Assembly (NCBI GenBank): GCA_934675115.1
Contig: CAKUPH010000002.1
Location: 1-64,000, forward strand
Origin: an uncultured Oscillospiraceae bacterium
Lineage (GTDB): Bacteria > Bacillota > Clostridia > Oscillospirales > Oscillospiraceae
DNA length: 64,000 nt
Reading direction: 5' to 3'
The stretch's first letter is position 1, and every line of letters starts with the position of its first letter. Made by a program: the position numbers and the translations under genes. The notes beneath the pieces were generated by a model. That model was not told the DNA's origin. It was given only the letters and a program-made list of their open reading frames with translations, and searched no databases. Positions 16,803 to 26,688 of the stretch are shown in pieces.

Positions 16803-18813
16803 CGCCCTCTATCCCCGGCTTGCCGCCCAGAACCTCCGGCAGAACCGCCGGTTTTACCTGCCCTACCTGCTGGCCCTCGTGGGGCTGGCCGCCGCCTTTT
16901 ACGTCATGGCCGCCCTGTCCATGGATCAGGGCGTGCAGGAGCTGCGGGGCACGGAGTTCGTCTCCTACATGATGAGCCTTGGCCTTGTGGTGGCGGCCAT
17001 CCTGTCCGCCGTGCTGGTGCTGTATATCAACAGCTTCCTGATGAAGCAGCGGAAAAAGGAACTGGGCCTTTACAACATCCTCGGCATGGGCAAGGGCAAC
17101 ATTGCCCGGCTCCAGTGCTGGGAGAGCTTTTACACCGCCCTCATCGGCATCGCGGGCGGCATCCTGTGCGGCATTGCCCTCCACTGGCTGTCCACCGTGG
17201 TCCTCGTCCGGCTGCTCCGGTTCGCCGTCCCCTTCCGGCCGGGAGTGTCCCCCGCCGCCATGGCCATGACGGCGGCGCTGTTCGGCGGCCTTCTGCTGCT
17301 GGCCCTGCTGTTGAATCTGGGCCGGGTGCGCCTGTCCGACCCCATCGAGCTCCTCCGGGGCGGCCAGACCGGCGAGCGGGAGCCCCGCACCCGCTGGCTG
17401 CTGGCCGTCATCGGCGCGGCGGCGCTGGGCGGCGGCTACGCCATCGCCGTCCTCGTGGACGACCCCGTGATGGCGGTGGCGCTCTATTTTCTGGCGGTGC
17501 TGCTGGTCATCATCGGCACATACTGCCTGTTCACCGCCGGGAGCATCGCTCTGCTGAAGCTGCTGCGGAAAAACAAGCGCTTTTACTACCAGACCGGCCA
17601 CTTTATCGGCGTGTCCGGCATGCTCTACCGGATGAAGCGCAACGCCGTGAGCCTTGCCAACATCTGCATCCTGTCCACCATGGTCATGGTCATGATCTCG
17701 GGCACGCTGGCCCTCTATCTGGGCACCGGGAAGATCATCGCCACCCAATACCCCACCAGCCTCCGGATGGAGGTACAGTACGCGCAGGGGGAGGAGGAAC
17801 CCTTCAACAGCCAGATGGCGGCGGATCTGGCCGTCCGCTTCGTCGAGGAGCAGAACATCCCCGTTCAGGATGTGCGCACAGTCCGGTATCTGAGCTTTTC
17901 CATGTGCAGGGAAGGGGATGAGGATGGCTGGCTGCTGGCCATCAGCAGCGACCGGGCCAGCAACCGCAGCGCCTATTTTCTGACCGCCGCTGACTATGCC
18001 GCCCTCACCGGGCTGGCGGCCCCGGCGCTGAACTCCGGGGAGATCGCGGTGTGCGGCGGACAGGGGGCGGACGCCCCGGCGCCCGGGCCGTTGGAGTTCC
18101 GGACGGTGGAGGGGAAAACCTTACGGTTCGATGTGGCCGCCTTCCTGCCGGAGATCGCGTATTTTTCCGCCACCTTCGATGTGTTTGAGGTGGTCTGCTT
18201 CGTGGTGGCGGATGAGGCGGCGCTGTCCGACATATACCGGTTCAAGCAGTATCAGGACTACAGCTGCCTGATTTTTTTGGATCTGGACTGCACCGCCGGG
18301 GAGGAGCTGGCGCTGGAGGATGCATGGTATGATGCCGCCATGGACGAGAACTTTTTCGCCGGCACCGGAAGCTGGGAACGCTGGAGCGTCGTCAGCCGGG
18401 CGGAGATGGAGGTGGAGGGCTACGCCATGGCCGGGGGCTTCCTGTTCCTGGGCATCCTGCTGGGCGGTATCTTCCTGCTGGCCACGGCCCTTATCCTTTA
18501 TTATAAGCAGGTGTCCGAGGGCTACGAGGACCGGGGCCGGTTCGAGATCATGCGCAAGGTGGGCCTGAGCCAGCGGGAGGTCCGCGCCTCCATCCGCAGT
18601 CAGGTGCTGCTGGTGTTCTTCCTGCCCATTGCGGCAGCCGCCGTCCACATTCTCTTTGACTTCAACATGGTGGTGAAGCTCCTGTCCCTGCTGTCGGTGC
18701 GCAGCGTGGGCCTCATCGCCGCCTGCACCGGCGGCACGCTGCTGGTCTTTCTGGCGGTGTACGGCCTGATGTACCTGCTCACCGCCCGGACGTATTATAA
18801 GATCGTCCGCTGA
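16795..18813 (+). CDS. BceB-type FtsX-like permease
   Basis: The 672-residue permease has an N-terminal membrane segment, a three-helix FtsX bundle near residues 55-170, more helices, and a large extracellular domain (about residues 300-520). C-terminal FtsX helices close it. This is the BceB arrangement of ten helices with a long loop between helices 7 and 8. It acts in antimicrobial peptide resistance and usually also senses the peptide. The start is TTG at 16795, which overlaps the bceA stop by 8 nt, with GGAGGTGA 6 nt upstream. An ATG 7 codons earlier lacks such a site. A hairpin at 18835-18866 follows. Confidence 0.87.
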   Translation: MRNALYPRLAAQNLRQNRRFYLPYLLALVGLAAAFYVMAALSMDQGVQELRGTEFVSYMMSLGLVVAAILSAVLVLYINSFLMKQRKKELGLYNILGMGKGNIARLQCWESFYTALIGIAGGILCGIALHWLSTVVLVRLLRFAVPFRPGVSPAAMAMTAALFGGLLLLALLLNLGRVRLSDPIELLRGGQTGEREPRTRWLLAVIGAAALGGGYAIAVLVDDPVMAVALYFLAVLLVIIGTYCLFTAGSIALLKLLRKNKRFYYQTGHFIGVSGMLYRMKRNAVSLANICILSTMVMVMISGTLALYLGTGKIIATQYPTSLRMEVQYAQGEEEPFNSQMAADLAVRFVEEQNIPVQDVRTVRYLSFSMCREGDEDGWLLAISSDRASNRSAYFLTAADYAALTGLAAPALNSGEIAVCGGQGADAPAPGPLEFRTVEGKTLRFDVAAFLPEIAYFSATFDVFEVVCFVVADEAALSDIYRFKQYQDYSCLIFLDLDCTAGEELALEDAWYDAAMDENFFAGTGSWERWSVVSRAEMEVEGYAMAGGFLFLGILLGGIFLLATALILYYKQVSEGYEDRGRFEIMRKVGLSQREVRASIRSQVLLVFFLPIAAAAVHILFDFNMVVKLLSLLSVRSVGLIAACTGGTLLVFLAVYGLMYLLTARTYYKIVR

Positions 18814-18834
18814 CGCAATTTCATAGGAAATGCC

Positions 18835-18866
18835 AAAGGCCCGGGGGAAAGCTCCCCCGGGCTTTT
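18835..18866 (+). terminator. Terminator after bceB
   Basis: CCCGGGGGA/TCCCCCGGG stem with flanking AAAG/CTTT (one bulge), ending in four T's. Confidence 0.8.
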
Positions 18867-18897
18867 GACACTTTGTGAATAACTTTCGGATTTTCGC

Positions 18898-18926
18898 TTG
18901 ACAGAAAAGATTCAGACCTTTACAAT
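18898..18926 (+). promoter_or_regulatory. Strong promoter upstream of rny
   Basis: TTGACA (18898-18903), 17 bp, TACAAT (18921-18926). It lies 235 bp before the rny start, so the transcript has a long leader. Confidence 0.8.
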
Positions 18927-19160
18927 AGAAGCGGATAATTTTGAGGGACCGGGTGGATTTTCGCCTGTTTGAGCGATCTAAGCGCCGTTTGACGCGTTTT
19001 CATATATTTTTTATCTCGCAATATATGACAATATGACACTCAGATACCGCGCCCATGTGGCGGGGCGGTTTTTCAGTTATCGCGGTGTGCCGTTTCGGCG
19101 CATCGCGTCTTATTTTTGAATTTAAGAGAAAAACCACAAACAGGAGGTGTGGAAACCAAC
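18927..19160 (+). promoter_or_regulatory. rny leader with an internal terminator-like hairpin
   Basis: This 5' leader or intergenic region holds an intrinsic-terminator shape at 19046-19073: ACCGC pairs with GCGGT and CCC with GGG, with one bulged G, a 7-nt loop and five T's. Transcripts from the promoter at 18898 would either stop here as a roughly 140-nt RNA or run on into rny. I see no known riboswitch in it. No second promoter between hairpin and gene was convincing. Confidence 0.55.
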
Positions 19161-20717
19161 ATGATGTCAATTATCTTAGCTGTGATCCTGATGATCGTTG
19201 CGCTGGCGCTGGGCCTCATCTTCGGCGCGCTCATCGGCTATCAGCGCCGCAAGGCGACGGCTGAGCGGGAGATCGGCTCCGCCGAGGAGGAGGGCCGCCG
19301 CATCCTGAACGAGTCCATCAAGAACGCCGAGAACAAAAAGCGCGAGGCCACCGTGGAGGCCAAGGAGATCATCCTCAAGGAGCGCACGGAGTTCGAGAAG
19401 GAGGTCAAGGACCGCCGCAGCGAGCTGTCCCGTCAGGAGAACCGCCTGAACCAGAAGGAAGAAAATCTGGACCGCAAGACGGAAAATCTGGAGAAGAAGG
19501 AAAATCAGGTTTCCGCCCGGCTCGCTGAGCTGGACGCGGAGAAGGAGGAGCTGGACGAGGTCAAGCGCAGCCAGCTCGAGGTGCTGGAGCGCATTTCCGG
19601 CCTGACCACCGAGGAAGCCAAGCGCTACCTCATCGACCAGCTGGCCGACGAGGTCACCCACGAGGAGGCCGTGAAGCTCAAGGAGATCCAGGCCCGCTTC
19701 AAGGAGGAGGCCGACACCTACGCCCGGGAGCAGATCGCGCTGGCCATCCAGCGCTGCGCCGCCGACCACGTGGCCGAGGCCACCGTGTCCGTGGTGCCCC
19801 TGCCCAACGACGAGATGAAGGGCCGCATCATCGGCCGCGAGGGCCGCAACATCCGCACGCTGGAGACCATGACCGGCGTGGACCTCATCATCGATGACAC
19901 CCCCGAGGCCATCACCGTGTCCTGCTTTGACCCCGTCCGCCGGGAGATCGCCCGGCTGGCGCTGGAGAAGCTCATCCTCGACGGCCGCATCCATCCCACC
20001 CGCATCGAGGAGATGGTGGAGAAGGCCAAGCGCGAGGTGGACGCCACCATCAAGGCCGAGGGCGAGCGCGCCGTGTTCGAGACCAACGTCCACGGCCTGA
20101 ACCCCGAGCTGGTCAAGCTGCTGGGCCGCCAGCACTACCGCACCAGCTACGGCCAGAACGTGCTGAACCACTCCATCGAGGTGTCCCATCTGGCGGGCCT
20201 GCTGGCCGCCGAGATCGGCGCCGACGTGACGCTGGCCAAGCGGGCCGGCCTGCTCCACGATCTGGGCAAGTCCATCGACCACGAGGTGGAGGGCTCCCAC
20301 GTGCAGATCGGCGTGGAGCTGGCCCGGAAGTACAAGGAGAGCGAGGAAGTCGTCCACGCCATCGAGGCCCACCACGGCGACGTGGAGGCGAAGACCATTG
20401 TGGCCTGCCTCGTTCAGGCGGCGGACGCCATTTCCGCCGCCCGCCCCGGCGCCCGCAAGGAGAACGTGGAGTATTATATCAAGCGTCTGGAGAAGCTGGA
20501 GGAGCTCACCTCTTCCTTCCCCGGCGTGGACAAGGCCTATGCCATTCAGGCCGGCCGGGAGGTCCGCATCATGGTCAAGCCCGAGGAGGTCTCCGAGGAC
20601 CGCATGGTGCTCCTTGCCCGGGAGATCGCCAAGAAGATCGAGGACGAGCTGGAGTACCCCGGCCAGATCAAGGTCAACCTCGTCCGGGAGACCAAGGCCA
20701 TCGAGTACGCGAAGTAA
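19161..20717 (+). CDS. rny: Ribonuclease Y
   Basis: RNase Y is the membrane-bound endoribonuclease that starts mRNA decay in Firmicutes. The 518-residue protein has one N-terminal membrane helix (residues 3-25) and a long charged coiled coil (about 30-190). A KH domain follows ([22 protein letters not shown], near 215-235), then an HD domain ([14 protein letters not shown]... [14 protein letters not shown]... EAHHGD). Length and order are normal. Two ATGs stand in tandem at 19161 and 19164 after AGGAGGTG; I take the first. The long leader with an attenuator-like hairpin suggests regulation, perhaps autoregulation. Confidence 0.97.
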   Translation: MMSIILAVILMIVALALGLIFGALIGYQRRKATAEREIGSAEEEGRRILNESIKNAENKKREATVEAKEIILKERTEFEKEVKDRRSELSRQENRLNQKEENLDRKTENLEKKENQVSARLAELDAEKEELDEVKRSQLEVLERISGLTTEEAKRYLIDQLADEVTHEEAVKLKEIQARFKEEADTYAREQIALAIQRCAADHVAEATVSVVPLPNDEMKGRIIGREGRNIRTLETMTGVDLIIDDTPEAITVSCFDPVRREIARLALEKLILDGRIHPTRIEEMVEKAKREVDATIKAEGERAVFETNVHGLNPELVKLLGRQHYRTSYGQNVLNHSIEVSHLAGLLAAEIGADVTLAKRAGLLHDLGKSIDHEVEGSHVQIGVELARKYKESEEVVHAIEAHHGDVEAKTIVACLVQAADAISAARPGARKENVEYYIKRLEKLEELTSSFPGVDKAYAIQAGREVRIMVKPEEVSEDRMVLLAREIAKKIEDELEYPGQIKVNLVRETKAIEYAK

Positions 20718-20737
20718 AAACCGCCGGAGGGCGGACG

Positions 20738-20772
20738 AAGAGCGGCATAACATCGGTTGTGCCGCTCTTTTA
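20738..20772 (+). terminator. Terminator after rny
   Basis: AAGAGCGGCA/TGCCGCTCTT arms with an inner AAC/GTT pair, followed by T's. Confidence 0.8.
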
Positions 20773-20839
20773 TATCCGAAAGCGATCACAAACCGACGGG
20801 ATTTCGGCGGAAAACGCATAAGCGGAGCCGTTTCCGCGA

Positions 20840-20868
20840 TTGCCATTCCCCTATAAATGTGCTATGAT
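20840..20868 (+). promoter_or_regulatory. Promoter of the DUF2156 gene
   Basis: TTGCCA (20840-20845), 17 bp, extended -10 TGC TATGAT (20863-20868). Confidence 0.6.
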
Positions 20869-20920
20869 ATAATAAGCCGCGTACAGCGGCAAAGAATCAT
20901 CATCAGAAGAGGAAGTTTTT

Positions 20921-21826
20921 ATGGATACCTTCAAACGCCCGGAGTTGAGCGACCGCCAGTGGGTGGTCGACCTGCTTGCCAAAGAGGGCAGCCGGGCCTG
21001 TGAACACAATTTCGCGAGCATTTACCTCTGGGCCACCGCCTATCCCCAGAAGATCGCCCGGGTGGGCGACCGCCTGCTGGTGGAGATGCTGGGCGGCCCC
21101 GGCCTGAGCCACCTGTTCCCCATGGGCGCGGGCCCGCTGGCCCCGGCGCTGGACGCGGCCAAGGCGGACGCCGAATCTCACGGCGCGCCCCTCACCCTCA
21201 TCTGCCTGACGGCGGAGCAGAAGGCCCAGCTGGAGGCGGAGTTCCCCGGCCGGTTCGTCTTTCGGGAGGACCGGGACGGCTTTGACTACATCTATACCAT
21301 CGACAAGCTGGCCGACCTGTCCGGCAAAAAGCTCCACGCCAAGCGCAACCACATCAGCCGCTTCTGCGACCAGTTCCCCGACTGGATGTTTGAGCCCATC
21401 GGCCCGGACAACATCGCCGACTGCCTCGACATGGAGGAAAAGTGGTACGCCGAGCAGGTGGCCGACGACCGGGCGGATGCCAATCTGGGCCACGAGAAGG
21501 ACGCGGTGGAGACCGCCCTGCGCCACATGGACGAGCTGGGCGTGTCCGGCGGCCTGATCCGGGCGGAGGGCCGGGTACTGGCCTTCTCCATGGGCAGCAT
21601 GACCACCGCCGACTGCTACAATGTGCACTTTGAGAAGGCCTACGGCGAGATCCAGGGCGCCTACGCCGTCATCAACCGGGAGATGGCCCGGTGGGTGCGC
21701 GCCACCCACCCGGAGGTGGCCTATTTCAACCGGGAGGACGACATGGGGCTCGAGGGCCTGCGGAAGGCGAAGCTGTCCTACTATCCGGATATCCTGCTGG
21801 AGAAATTCAGCGCCAGAGAGGCATAA
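20921..21826 (+). CDS. DUF2156 (acyltransferase-fold) protein
   Basis: The 301-residue protein matches the DUF2156/COG4866 group, whose fold is related to GNAT and to the aminoacyl-lipid synthase domain of MprF. Recognisable parts are the N-terminal WATAYPQKIARVGDRLLVEM, the central KLHAKRNHISRFCDQFPDW and the C-terminal block with INREMARWVRATHPEVAYFNREDDMGLEGLRKAKLSYYP. No membrane segments are present, unlike MprF. The substrate is unknown. The next gene encodes a GNAT protein and shares orientation, but a terminator separates the two. GAGGAAG precedes the start. Confidence 0.8.
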   Translation: MDTFKRPELSDRQWVVDLLAKEGSRACEHNFASIYLWATAYPQKIARVGDRLLVEMLGGPGLSHLFPMGAGPLAPALDAAKADAESHGAPLTLICLTAEQKAQLEAEFPGRFVFREDRDGFDYIYTIDKLADLSGKKLHAKRNHISRFCDQFPDWMFEPIGPDNIADCLDMEEKWYAEQVADDRADANLGHEKDAVETALRHMDELGVSGGLIRAEGRVLAFSMGSMTTADCYNVHFEKAYGEIQGAYAVINREMARWVRATHPEVAYFNREDDMGLEGLRKAKLSYYPDILLEKFSAREA

Positions 21827-21855
21827 AAAAAGGGCGGCGCTGCCGCCCTTTTTTT
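21825..21855 (+). terminator. Terminator after the DUF2156 gene
   Basis: GGGCGGC-GCT-GCCGCCC flanked by seven A's and seven T's; the stop codon is part of the A-run. Confidence 0.9.
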
Positions 21856-21933
21856 ATGCCGGAGCCGCCGGTGGTATGAGCCTTATAACATAATAGTCAC
21901 TATAATTCGAACAATTCGTATAAGAATAACGTA

Positions 21934-21962
21934 TTTACTTTAAGAAAACTGTACGATATAAT
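21934..21962 (+). promoter_or_regulatory. Promoter of the GNAT gene
   Basis: TTTACT (21934-21939), 17 bp, TATAAT (21957-21962), in an AT-rich stretch. Confidence 0.55.
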
Positions 21963-21983
21963 GAAGAGCCGGAGGAAATCCTT

Positions 21984-22847
21984 ATGATCGAATTACGCAG
22001 AGCCAGACCCGGAGAGGAAGCGGCGGTAGCCGCCCTCTGGAATCAGGTGTTCGGAGACGACGAGACTTTTCTGGCGGACTTTTACCGCCTGTGCGTGCCC
22101 TACGACCGCATTCTGGTGCTGGTGGAGGACGGCGTGCTGCGCACCATCCTGTGCGCGCCGCTGATGACCTTCCGCTTCCCCAACGGGAAGAGCCTGAAGA
22201 GCGGCTATATGTACGCCCTCGCCAGCGACCCGGACATCCGGGAGCGGGGCTTCGGGCGGCAGATGATGCGCTACGGCGAAACTTATTTAAAAGGAGAGGG
22301 CGCGGACTGCGCCATTCTCGTCCCGGCGGAGCCGTCGCTGTTCCGCTTTTTCGACAGCCTTGACTACGTCCCGGCCTTCGCCCACATCCGGCGGGAATTT
22401 TCCCGGGATGAGGTGACGGCGATCGCCGAGGGAGCCGTCCCCATTGCCCCGGCGGAGTACAATGCCATCCGCCGCCGCTGGCTGGAGGGCCGCTGCTACG
22501 CCGACTGTGACGATAAGCTGGTGGAGTTCCAGCAGTTCCTGTCCCACGCCGCCAGCGGTGACATCTACTCGCTGGCCCTGCCCGGCGGAACGGGCTGCGC
22601 CGCGGTGGAGATGGACGGCGACACCGCTATGGTCAAGGAGCTTCTGTGCGAGAGCGCCGACGTGGCCGCCGCCCTCGGGATGCTGGCAGCCCGGCAGGAA
22701 GCGGAGCGCTATGTGGTTCGCCGCCCCGTCTGGTACGGCGAGCCCGGTGAGCGGGTGCTGTGGGGCGCGGTGCGCTGGCTGTACGACCACCCGTCTCCCT
22801 GGTGCCCGGAGGGCACCGATGGCTATCTTGGGCTGGCCTTTGACTGA
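21984..22847 (+). CDS. GNAT-family N-acetyltransferase
   Basis: The N-terminal half of this 287-residue protein is a GNAT domain (MIELRRARPGEEAAVAALWNQVFGD). The acetyl-CoA loop region is ALASDPDIRERGFGRQMMRYGETYL (residues about 75-100). The C-terminal half resembles the extra domain of two-domain, Eis-like GNAT proteins but is not assigned. The acceptor is unknown. GGAGG precedes the ATG. Confidence 0.8.
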   Translation: MIELRRARPGEEAAVAALWNQVFGDDETFLADFYRLCVPYDRILVLVEDGVLRTILCAPLMTFRFPNGKSLKSGYMYALASDPDIRERGFGRQMMRYGETYLKGEGADCAILVPAEPSLFRFFDSLDYVPAFAHIRREFSRDEVTAIAEGAVPIAPAEYNAIRRRWLEGRCYADCDDKLVEFQQFLSHAASGDIYSLALPGGTGCAAVEMDGDTAMVKELLCESADVAAALGMLAARQEAERYVVRRPVWYGEPGERVLWGAVRWLYDHPSPWCPEGTDGYLGLAFD

Positions 22848-22918
22848 CAGATTTGTCAAGAAACTGGAAAAACATAGAAAAGGCGACAAAACGTTTGCAA
22901 TTGTACCGCGGGTTTTTA

Positions 22919-22947
22919 TTGCATTTTTAACAAGCCTGCGTTATAAT
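22919..22947 (+). promoter_or_regulatory. Promoter of the sugar ABC operon
   Basis: TTGCAT (22919-22924), 17 bp, TATAAT (22942-22947). The start point would fall near 22954, which argues against the ATG at 22953 as the first codon of the ATPase. Confidence 0.55.
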
Positions 22948-23027
22948 ACGATATGATTTCCGGGGGGACGCGGCGGATTGCAGACCGGCGCGGCTCGGGG
23001 GAAAACAAGCAAAAAGGGGGAATAGCT

Positions 23028-24566
23028 TTGAGCGGAGGCAAAGTATTCATTGAGCTCAAAGACATCGTGAAGATCTTCCCCGGCGTCCGGGCGCTGGATG
23101 GCGTCTCATTCGACATCCGTGAGGGCGAGGTACACTCGCTGTGCGGTGAGAACGGCGCGGGAAAATCGACACTGATCAAGGTCATGACCGGCGCCCACGA
23201 GCGGGACGGCGGCGATTACCTGATCGACGGACAGTCCGTGAGCTTCAAGTCCACCACCGAAGGCATTGCCAAGGGTGTTTCCTGTGTGTATCAGGAACTG
23301 TCCATCGCGCCCCAGCTGGACGTGGCAAAGAACCTGTTCATTGGCAACCTGCCCATGAAGGGCGGTCTGGTGGACCACAAGACGCTGTATAAGCGGGCCG
23401 CCGAGATCCTCGCCGAGCTGGATATGCACATCTCGCCCAAGACCATCGCGGGCGACCTGTCCGTGGGCCAGCAGCAGATGATCGAGATCGGCCGTGCGCT
23501 GACCCGCAACGCCCGGCTCATCATTATGGACGAGCCGACCTCCTCTCTGTCCGAGGCGGAGACGGAGACTCTGTTCCAGATCATCCGGAAGCTGGTGGCG
23601 AAGAACATCGCCGTGGTGTACATCAGCCACAAGCTGGACGAGGTCATGGAGCTGTCCGACCGGATCACCGTCATCCGGGACGGCAAGAACATCATCAGCA
23701 AGGACAAGGACCAGTTCACCGAGGAAGAGCTCATCGCCAACATGATCGGCCGCCCGCTGGAGAACCTGTACCTCAAGGAGCCGGCGGAGATCACCGACAC
23801 CATGCTGGAGGTCAAGGGCCTGACCCGCAAGGGCGTGTTCGAGGACATCTCCTTCTCCGTCCGCAAGGGCGAGGTCGTGGGCTTCTTCGGTCTGGTGGGC
23901 GCCGGCCGCTCCGAGATCATGCGCGCCATATTCGGCGTGGATAAGTACGACGCCGGCGAGGTGGTGCTGGACGGCAGGAAGCTCCGCGGGGGCGACCCCG
24001 CCGCCGCCATCGACGCGGGCATCGGCTTCTGCACCGAGGACCGGAAGAAGGAAGGTCTGGCCCTGCGGCTGTCCATCCTGCTGAACATGACGCTGGTGCG
24101 TCTGCCCTTCCTGTCCAAGGCCGGCGTCATCAACCGGGCCGCGCAGCGCTCCGCCGCCGACGAGTACATGAAGTCCATCTCCATCAAGGCCCCGTCCGTC
24201 ACCCAGCTGGTGGGCAACCTGTCCGGCGGCAACCAGCAGAAGGTGGTCGTGGCCAAGTGGCTGATGATGGACCCCAAGGTCCTCATCGTGGACGAACCCA
24301 CCCGCGGCATCGACGTGGGCTCCAAGTCCGAGATCTACGGCCTGCTGTCCGACCTTGCCAAGCAGGGCATGGCCATTATCGTCGTCTCCTCCGAGATCGA
24401 GGAGATCATGGGCGTGTGCGACAGCGTCATCACCATTTACGAAGGCAAAAAGACCGCGCAGCTGGAGATCAATGACCAGCTGACCCGCGAGCAGGTGCTC
24501 GCCTGTGCTCTGGGCAGCACCATGAACGATTCGGCAGTCGCCGGAAAGGAGGGGGCTGCACAATGA
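23028..24566 (+). CDS. Sugar ABC transporter ATPase (RbsA/MglA type)
   Basis: The 512-residue subunit carries two ATPase domains. The first has GENGAGKST, LSVGQQQM and LIIMDEPTSSLS. The second has a degenerate P-loop (GLVGAGRSE), LSGGNQQK and VLIVDEPTRGIDVGSK. This tandem form with GRSE is typical of ribose, galactose or xylose importers. I choose TTG at 23028 because AAGGGGG sits 7 nt before it and the promoter TATAAT lies only 75 bp upstream; the in-frame ATG at 22953 would be at the transcription start. The stop overlaps the next gene by 4 nt (ATGA). Confidence 0.92.
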   Translation: MSGGKVFIELKDIVKIFPGVRALDGVSFDIREGEVHSLCGENGAGKSTLIKVMTGAHERDGGDYLIDGQSVSFKSTTEGIAKGVSCVYQELSIAPQLDVAKNLFIGNLPMKGGLVDHKTLYKRAAEILAELDMHISPKTIAGDLSVGQQQMIEIGRALTRNARLIIMDEPTSSLSEAETETLFQIIRKLVAKNIAVVYISHKLDEVMELSDRITVIRDGKNIISKDKDQFTEEELIANMIGRPLENLYLKEPAEITDTMLEVKGLTRKGVFEDISFSVRKGEVVGFFGLVGAGRSEIMRAIFGVDKYDAGEVVLDGRKLRGGDPAAAIDAGIGFCTEDRKKEGLALRLSILLNMTLVRLPFLSKAGVINRAAQRSAADEYMKSISIKAPSVTQLVGNLSGGNQQKVVVAKWLMMDPKVLIVDEPTRGIDVGSKSEIYGLLSDLAKQGMAIIVVSSEIEEIMGVCDSVITIYEGKKTAQLEINDQLTREQVLACALGSTMNDSAVAGKEGAAQ

Positions 24567-25615
24567 GCGAGAAAAAGAACAGCGGACTGGGCGCTGAAAG
24601 CGTCGTGGCGAAGGATCCCCGCTCCGTATGGACCAAATTCATGAGTCTCAACGGAAGCTCCATCCTGCTGGCCACCATTGCGGCGTTCATCCTCTTTGAG
24701 ATCATTCTTCAGGTGAGAAACCCGGGTTCCGGCGGCCTGCTCTTCATGACCCCGTCCAACCTGATGGGCATCGTCCGTCAGCAGGTCTACATCGGCGTCA
24801 TCGCCTTCGGCCTGACGCTGGTCATGCTCACCGGCAACATCGACCTGTCTGTGGGCAATATGCTGACCTTCCTGTGCTGCGTCTGCGCCAAGGTCATGAT
24901 GGCCACCGACAATCTGGCCCTCACCCTGCTGGCCACGCTGGGCCTCGGCATCCTGTGCGGCGTCTTCAACGGCGTGCTGGTCAGCTATGTGAAGCTCAAC
25001 AGCTTTATCACTTCTTTAGGCTCCAGCTCCATCTTCAGCGCGCTGGCCATGATGGTGTCCGCGGGCACTATTCTGGTCATCCCGGACAGCTGCAGCGCCG
25101 CCTTCCGGGCGATGGGCAAGTCCTCCCTCGGCCCCATCCACATCCTCATCGTGTGGTTCGTGCTGGTGGCCGTGGTCCTGGGCCTGCTTCTGAGCCGTAC
25201 CGTCTACGGCCAGCAGCTGTACGCCATCGGCGCCAATCCCATCGCCGCCCGCTTCTCCGGCATCCGGTACAAGCGGAACATCACCATCGCCTACATCATC
25301 ACCGGCCTGTGCGTGGCGCTGGCCGCGGTGATCATGATGGCAAACTCCCTCAGCTCCAACCCGCAGTCCGGCTCCAGCAAGGAAATGGAGGTCATCCTCT
25401 GCGTCGTGCTGGGCGGCGTGGCCGTCAACGGCGGCAAGGGCTCCGTCTGGGGCACCGTCATCGGCATCCTGTTCTACGGCGTCCTGTCCGCTGGCTTTAC
25501 CAGCCTGCGTATGCCCATCCACCTCCAGTGGGCGGTCATGGGCCTGATCATGCTGGTGGCCCTGTCTCTGGATGTCCTGAAAGGAAAGGGGGTCAAACTG
25601 TGGAAGAGAAAGTAA
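24563..25615 (+). CDS. Sugar ABC transporter permease 1 (RbsC type)
   Basis: The 350-residue membrane protein has about ten helices and the BPD_transp_2 signatures GLTLVMLTGNIDLSVGN (about residues 92-108) and CVVLGGVAVNGGKGSVWGTVIG. It forms the channel together with the second permease gene. An N-terminal cytoplasmic tail of about 35 residues precedes the first helix. It begins within the ATPase stop and is overlapped by the next gene, so translation is coupled. Confidence 0.92.
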   Translation: MSEKKNSGLGAESVVAKDPRSVWTKFMSLNGSSILLATIAAFILFEIILQVRNPGSGGLLFMTPSNLMGIVRQQVYIGVIAFGLTLVMLTGNIDLSVGNMLTFLCCVCAKVMMATDNLALTLLATLGLGILCGVFNGVLVSYVKLNSFITSLGSSSIFSALAMMVSAGTILVIPDSCSAAFRAMGKSSLGPIHILIVWFVLVAVVLGLLLSRTVYGQQLYAIGANPIAARFSGIRYKRNITIAYIITGLCVALAAVIMMANSLSSNPQSGSSKEMEVILCVVLGGVAVNGGKGSVWGTVIGILFYGVLSAGFTSLRMPIHLQWAVMGLIMLVALSLDVLKGKGVKLWKRK

Positions 25616-26607
25616 TGGCCTCCAAGGCTCAGAAAAACAAGCAGATGGTCCGTCTGGTCAAGGACAATAACTCCATCATTATTCTGGTGGTCCTTCTGCT
25701 GGTGGCCTTTATCGGCGTCAGCGGCTTCAGCAAGGGCTTCTACAACGTCATCAACTACGCCGCCATGTACGGTCCCGTGTGCGTGGGTCTCGGCCTTGTG
25801 ATGATCACCGGCAATATCGATCTGTCCGCCGGGTTCCAGGCCGGCCTGTCCGGCGTCATGTCCGTCATCGTGTTCAACGCGGTTTACGCCGCCACCGGCG
25901 GCAACTCCGTGGCCGCACTGGTGGTGAGCATCGTCGGCGCACTGGTCACCGGCGCCGTCACCGGCGTCATCAACGGCTTCGTGGTGGCCAAGATCGGCGT
26001 CTCCCCGCTGATCGCCACCATCGCCTCCAACTTCGCCTATAAGGGCATCGTGTTCTACTTCGCCAGCAGCGCCTTCAGCCCCGATGACGCCGACATCGTC
26101 AAGCTCATGGCCAAGACCCGCATCGGCGGTCTGAAGTGGCTCACGCCCTCCGTCATCGTCTTCGCGGTCATCGTGGCGCTGGTCATCCTGTGGATGTACG
26201 CCACACGCTTCGGCAACCGTCTCCACGTGGTGGGCGATAACCCCGAGGCCGCGGCCTACGCCGGCATCAGCGTGCCTAAGACCGTCTGGATCACCTATGT
26301 CATCAGCGGCGTTCTGGCCGCCGTCAGCGGCTTCGCCATGGTGTCCAACGCGGGCTACGCCATTTACAATCAGGGCAACAGTCTCGCGACCCTGACCATC
26401 TCCTGCTGCGTCATCGGCGGCATCAAGATGACCGGCGGCAAGGGCACCGCGTTCCACGTGCTGCTGGGTGTGTTTATCATGCGCGTGATCTCCCAGATCA
26501 TGGTGGCGCTGTACCTGAGCACCGACATGGTGAACCTCATCACCGGTGTTCTGCTCATTCTGGTCCTGATCATCGACCGCTTCACCAGCACCAAGGAAGT
26601 GGAGTGA
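25600..26607 (+). CDS. Sugar ABC transporter permease 2 (RbsC type)
   Basis: The 335-residue paralogue of the preceding permease has GLGLVMITGNIDLSAGF and CCVIGGIKMTGGKGTAFHVLLG. Two different permeases suggest a heterodimeric channel, unlike the RbsC homodimer. The start is probably GTG at 25600 (GGGGG 7 nt upstream, overlapping permease 1 by 16 nt). The ATG at 25615 is the alternative and would remove only five residues. Confidence 0.9.
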   Translation: MEEKVMASKAQKNKQMVRLVKDNNSIIILVVLLLVAFIGVSGFSKGFYNVINYAAMYGPVCVGLGLVMITGNIDLSAGFQAGLSGVMSVIVFNAVYAATGGNSVAALVVSIVGALVTGAVTGVINGFVVAKIGVSPLIATIASNFAYKGIVFYFASSAFSPDDADIVKLMAKTRIGGLKWLTPSVIVFAVIVALVILWMYATRFGNRLHVVGDNPEAAAYAGISVPKTVWITYVISGVLAAVSGFAMVSNAGYAIYNQGNSLATLTISCCVIGGIKMTGGKGTAFHVLLGVFIMRVISQIMVALYLSTDMVNLITGVLLILVLIIDRFTSTKEVE

Positions 26608-26688
26608 GTCCCGTTCCCATTTTGTCGATCACCCCGGAAGGGGATCGAAATAAGTCCTGCACAATGATTTGAAAGGATGGAAATCAAC

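Noticed and set aside
22953-23027. Upstream ATG start for the sugar transporter ATPase
   Set aside because: It lies at the predicted transcription start with no ribosome site; TTG at 23028 has AAGGGGG correctly spaced.
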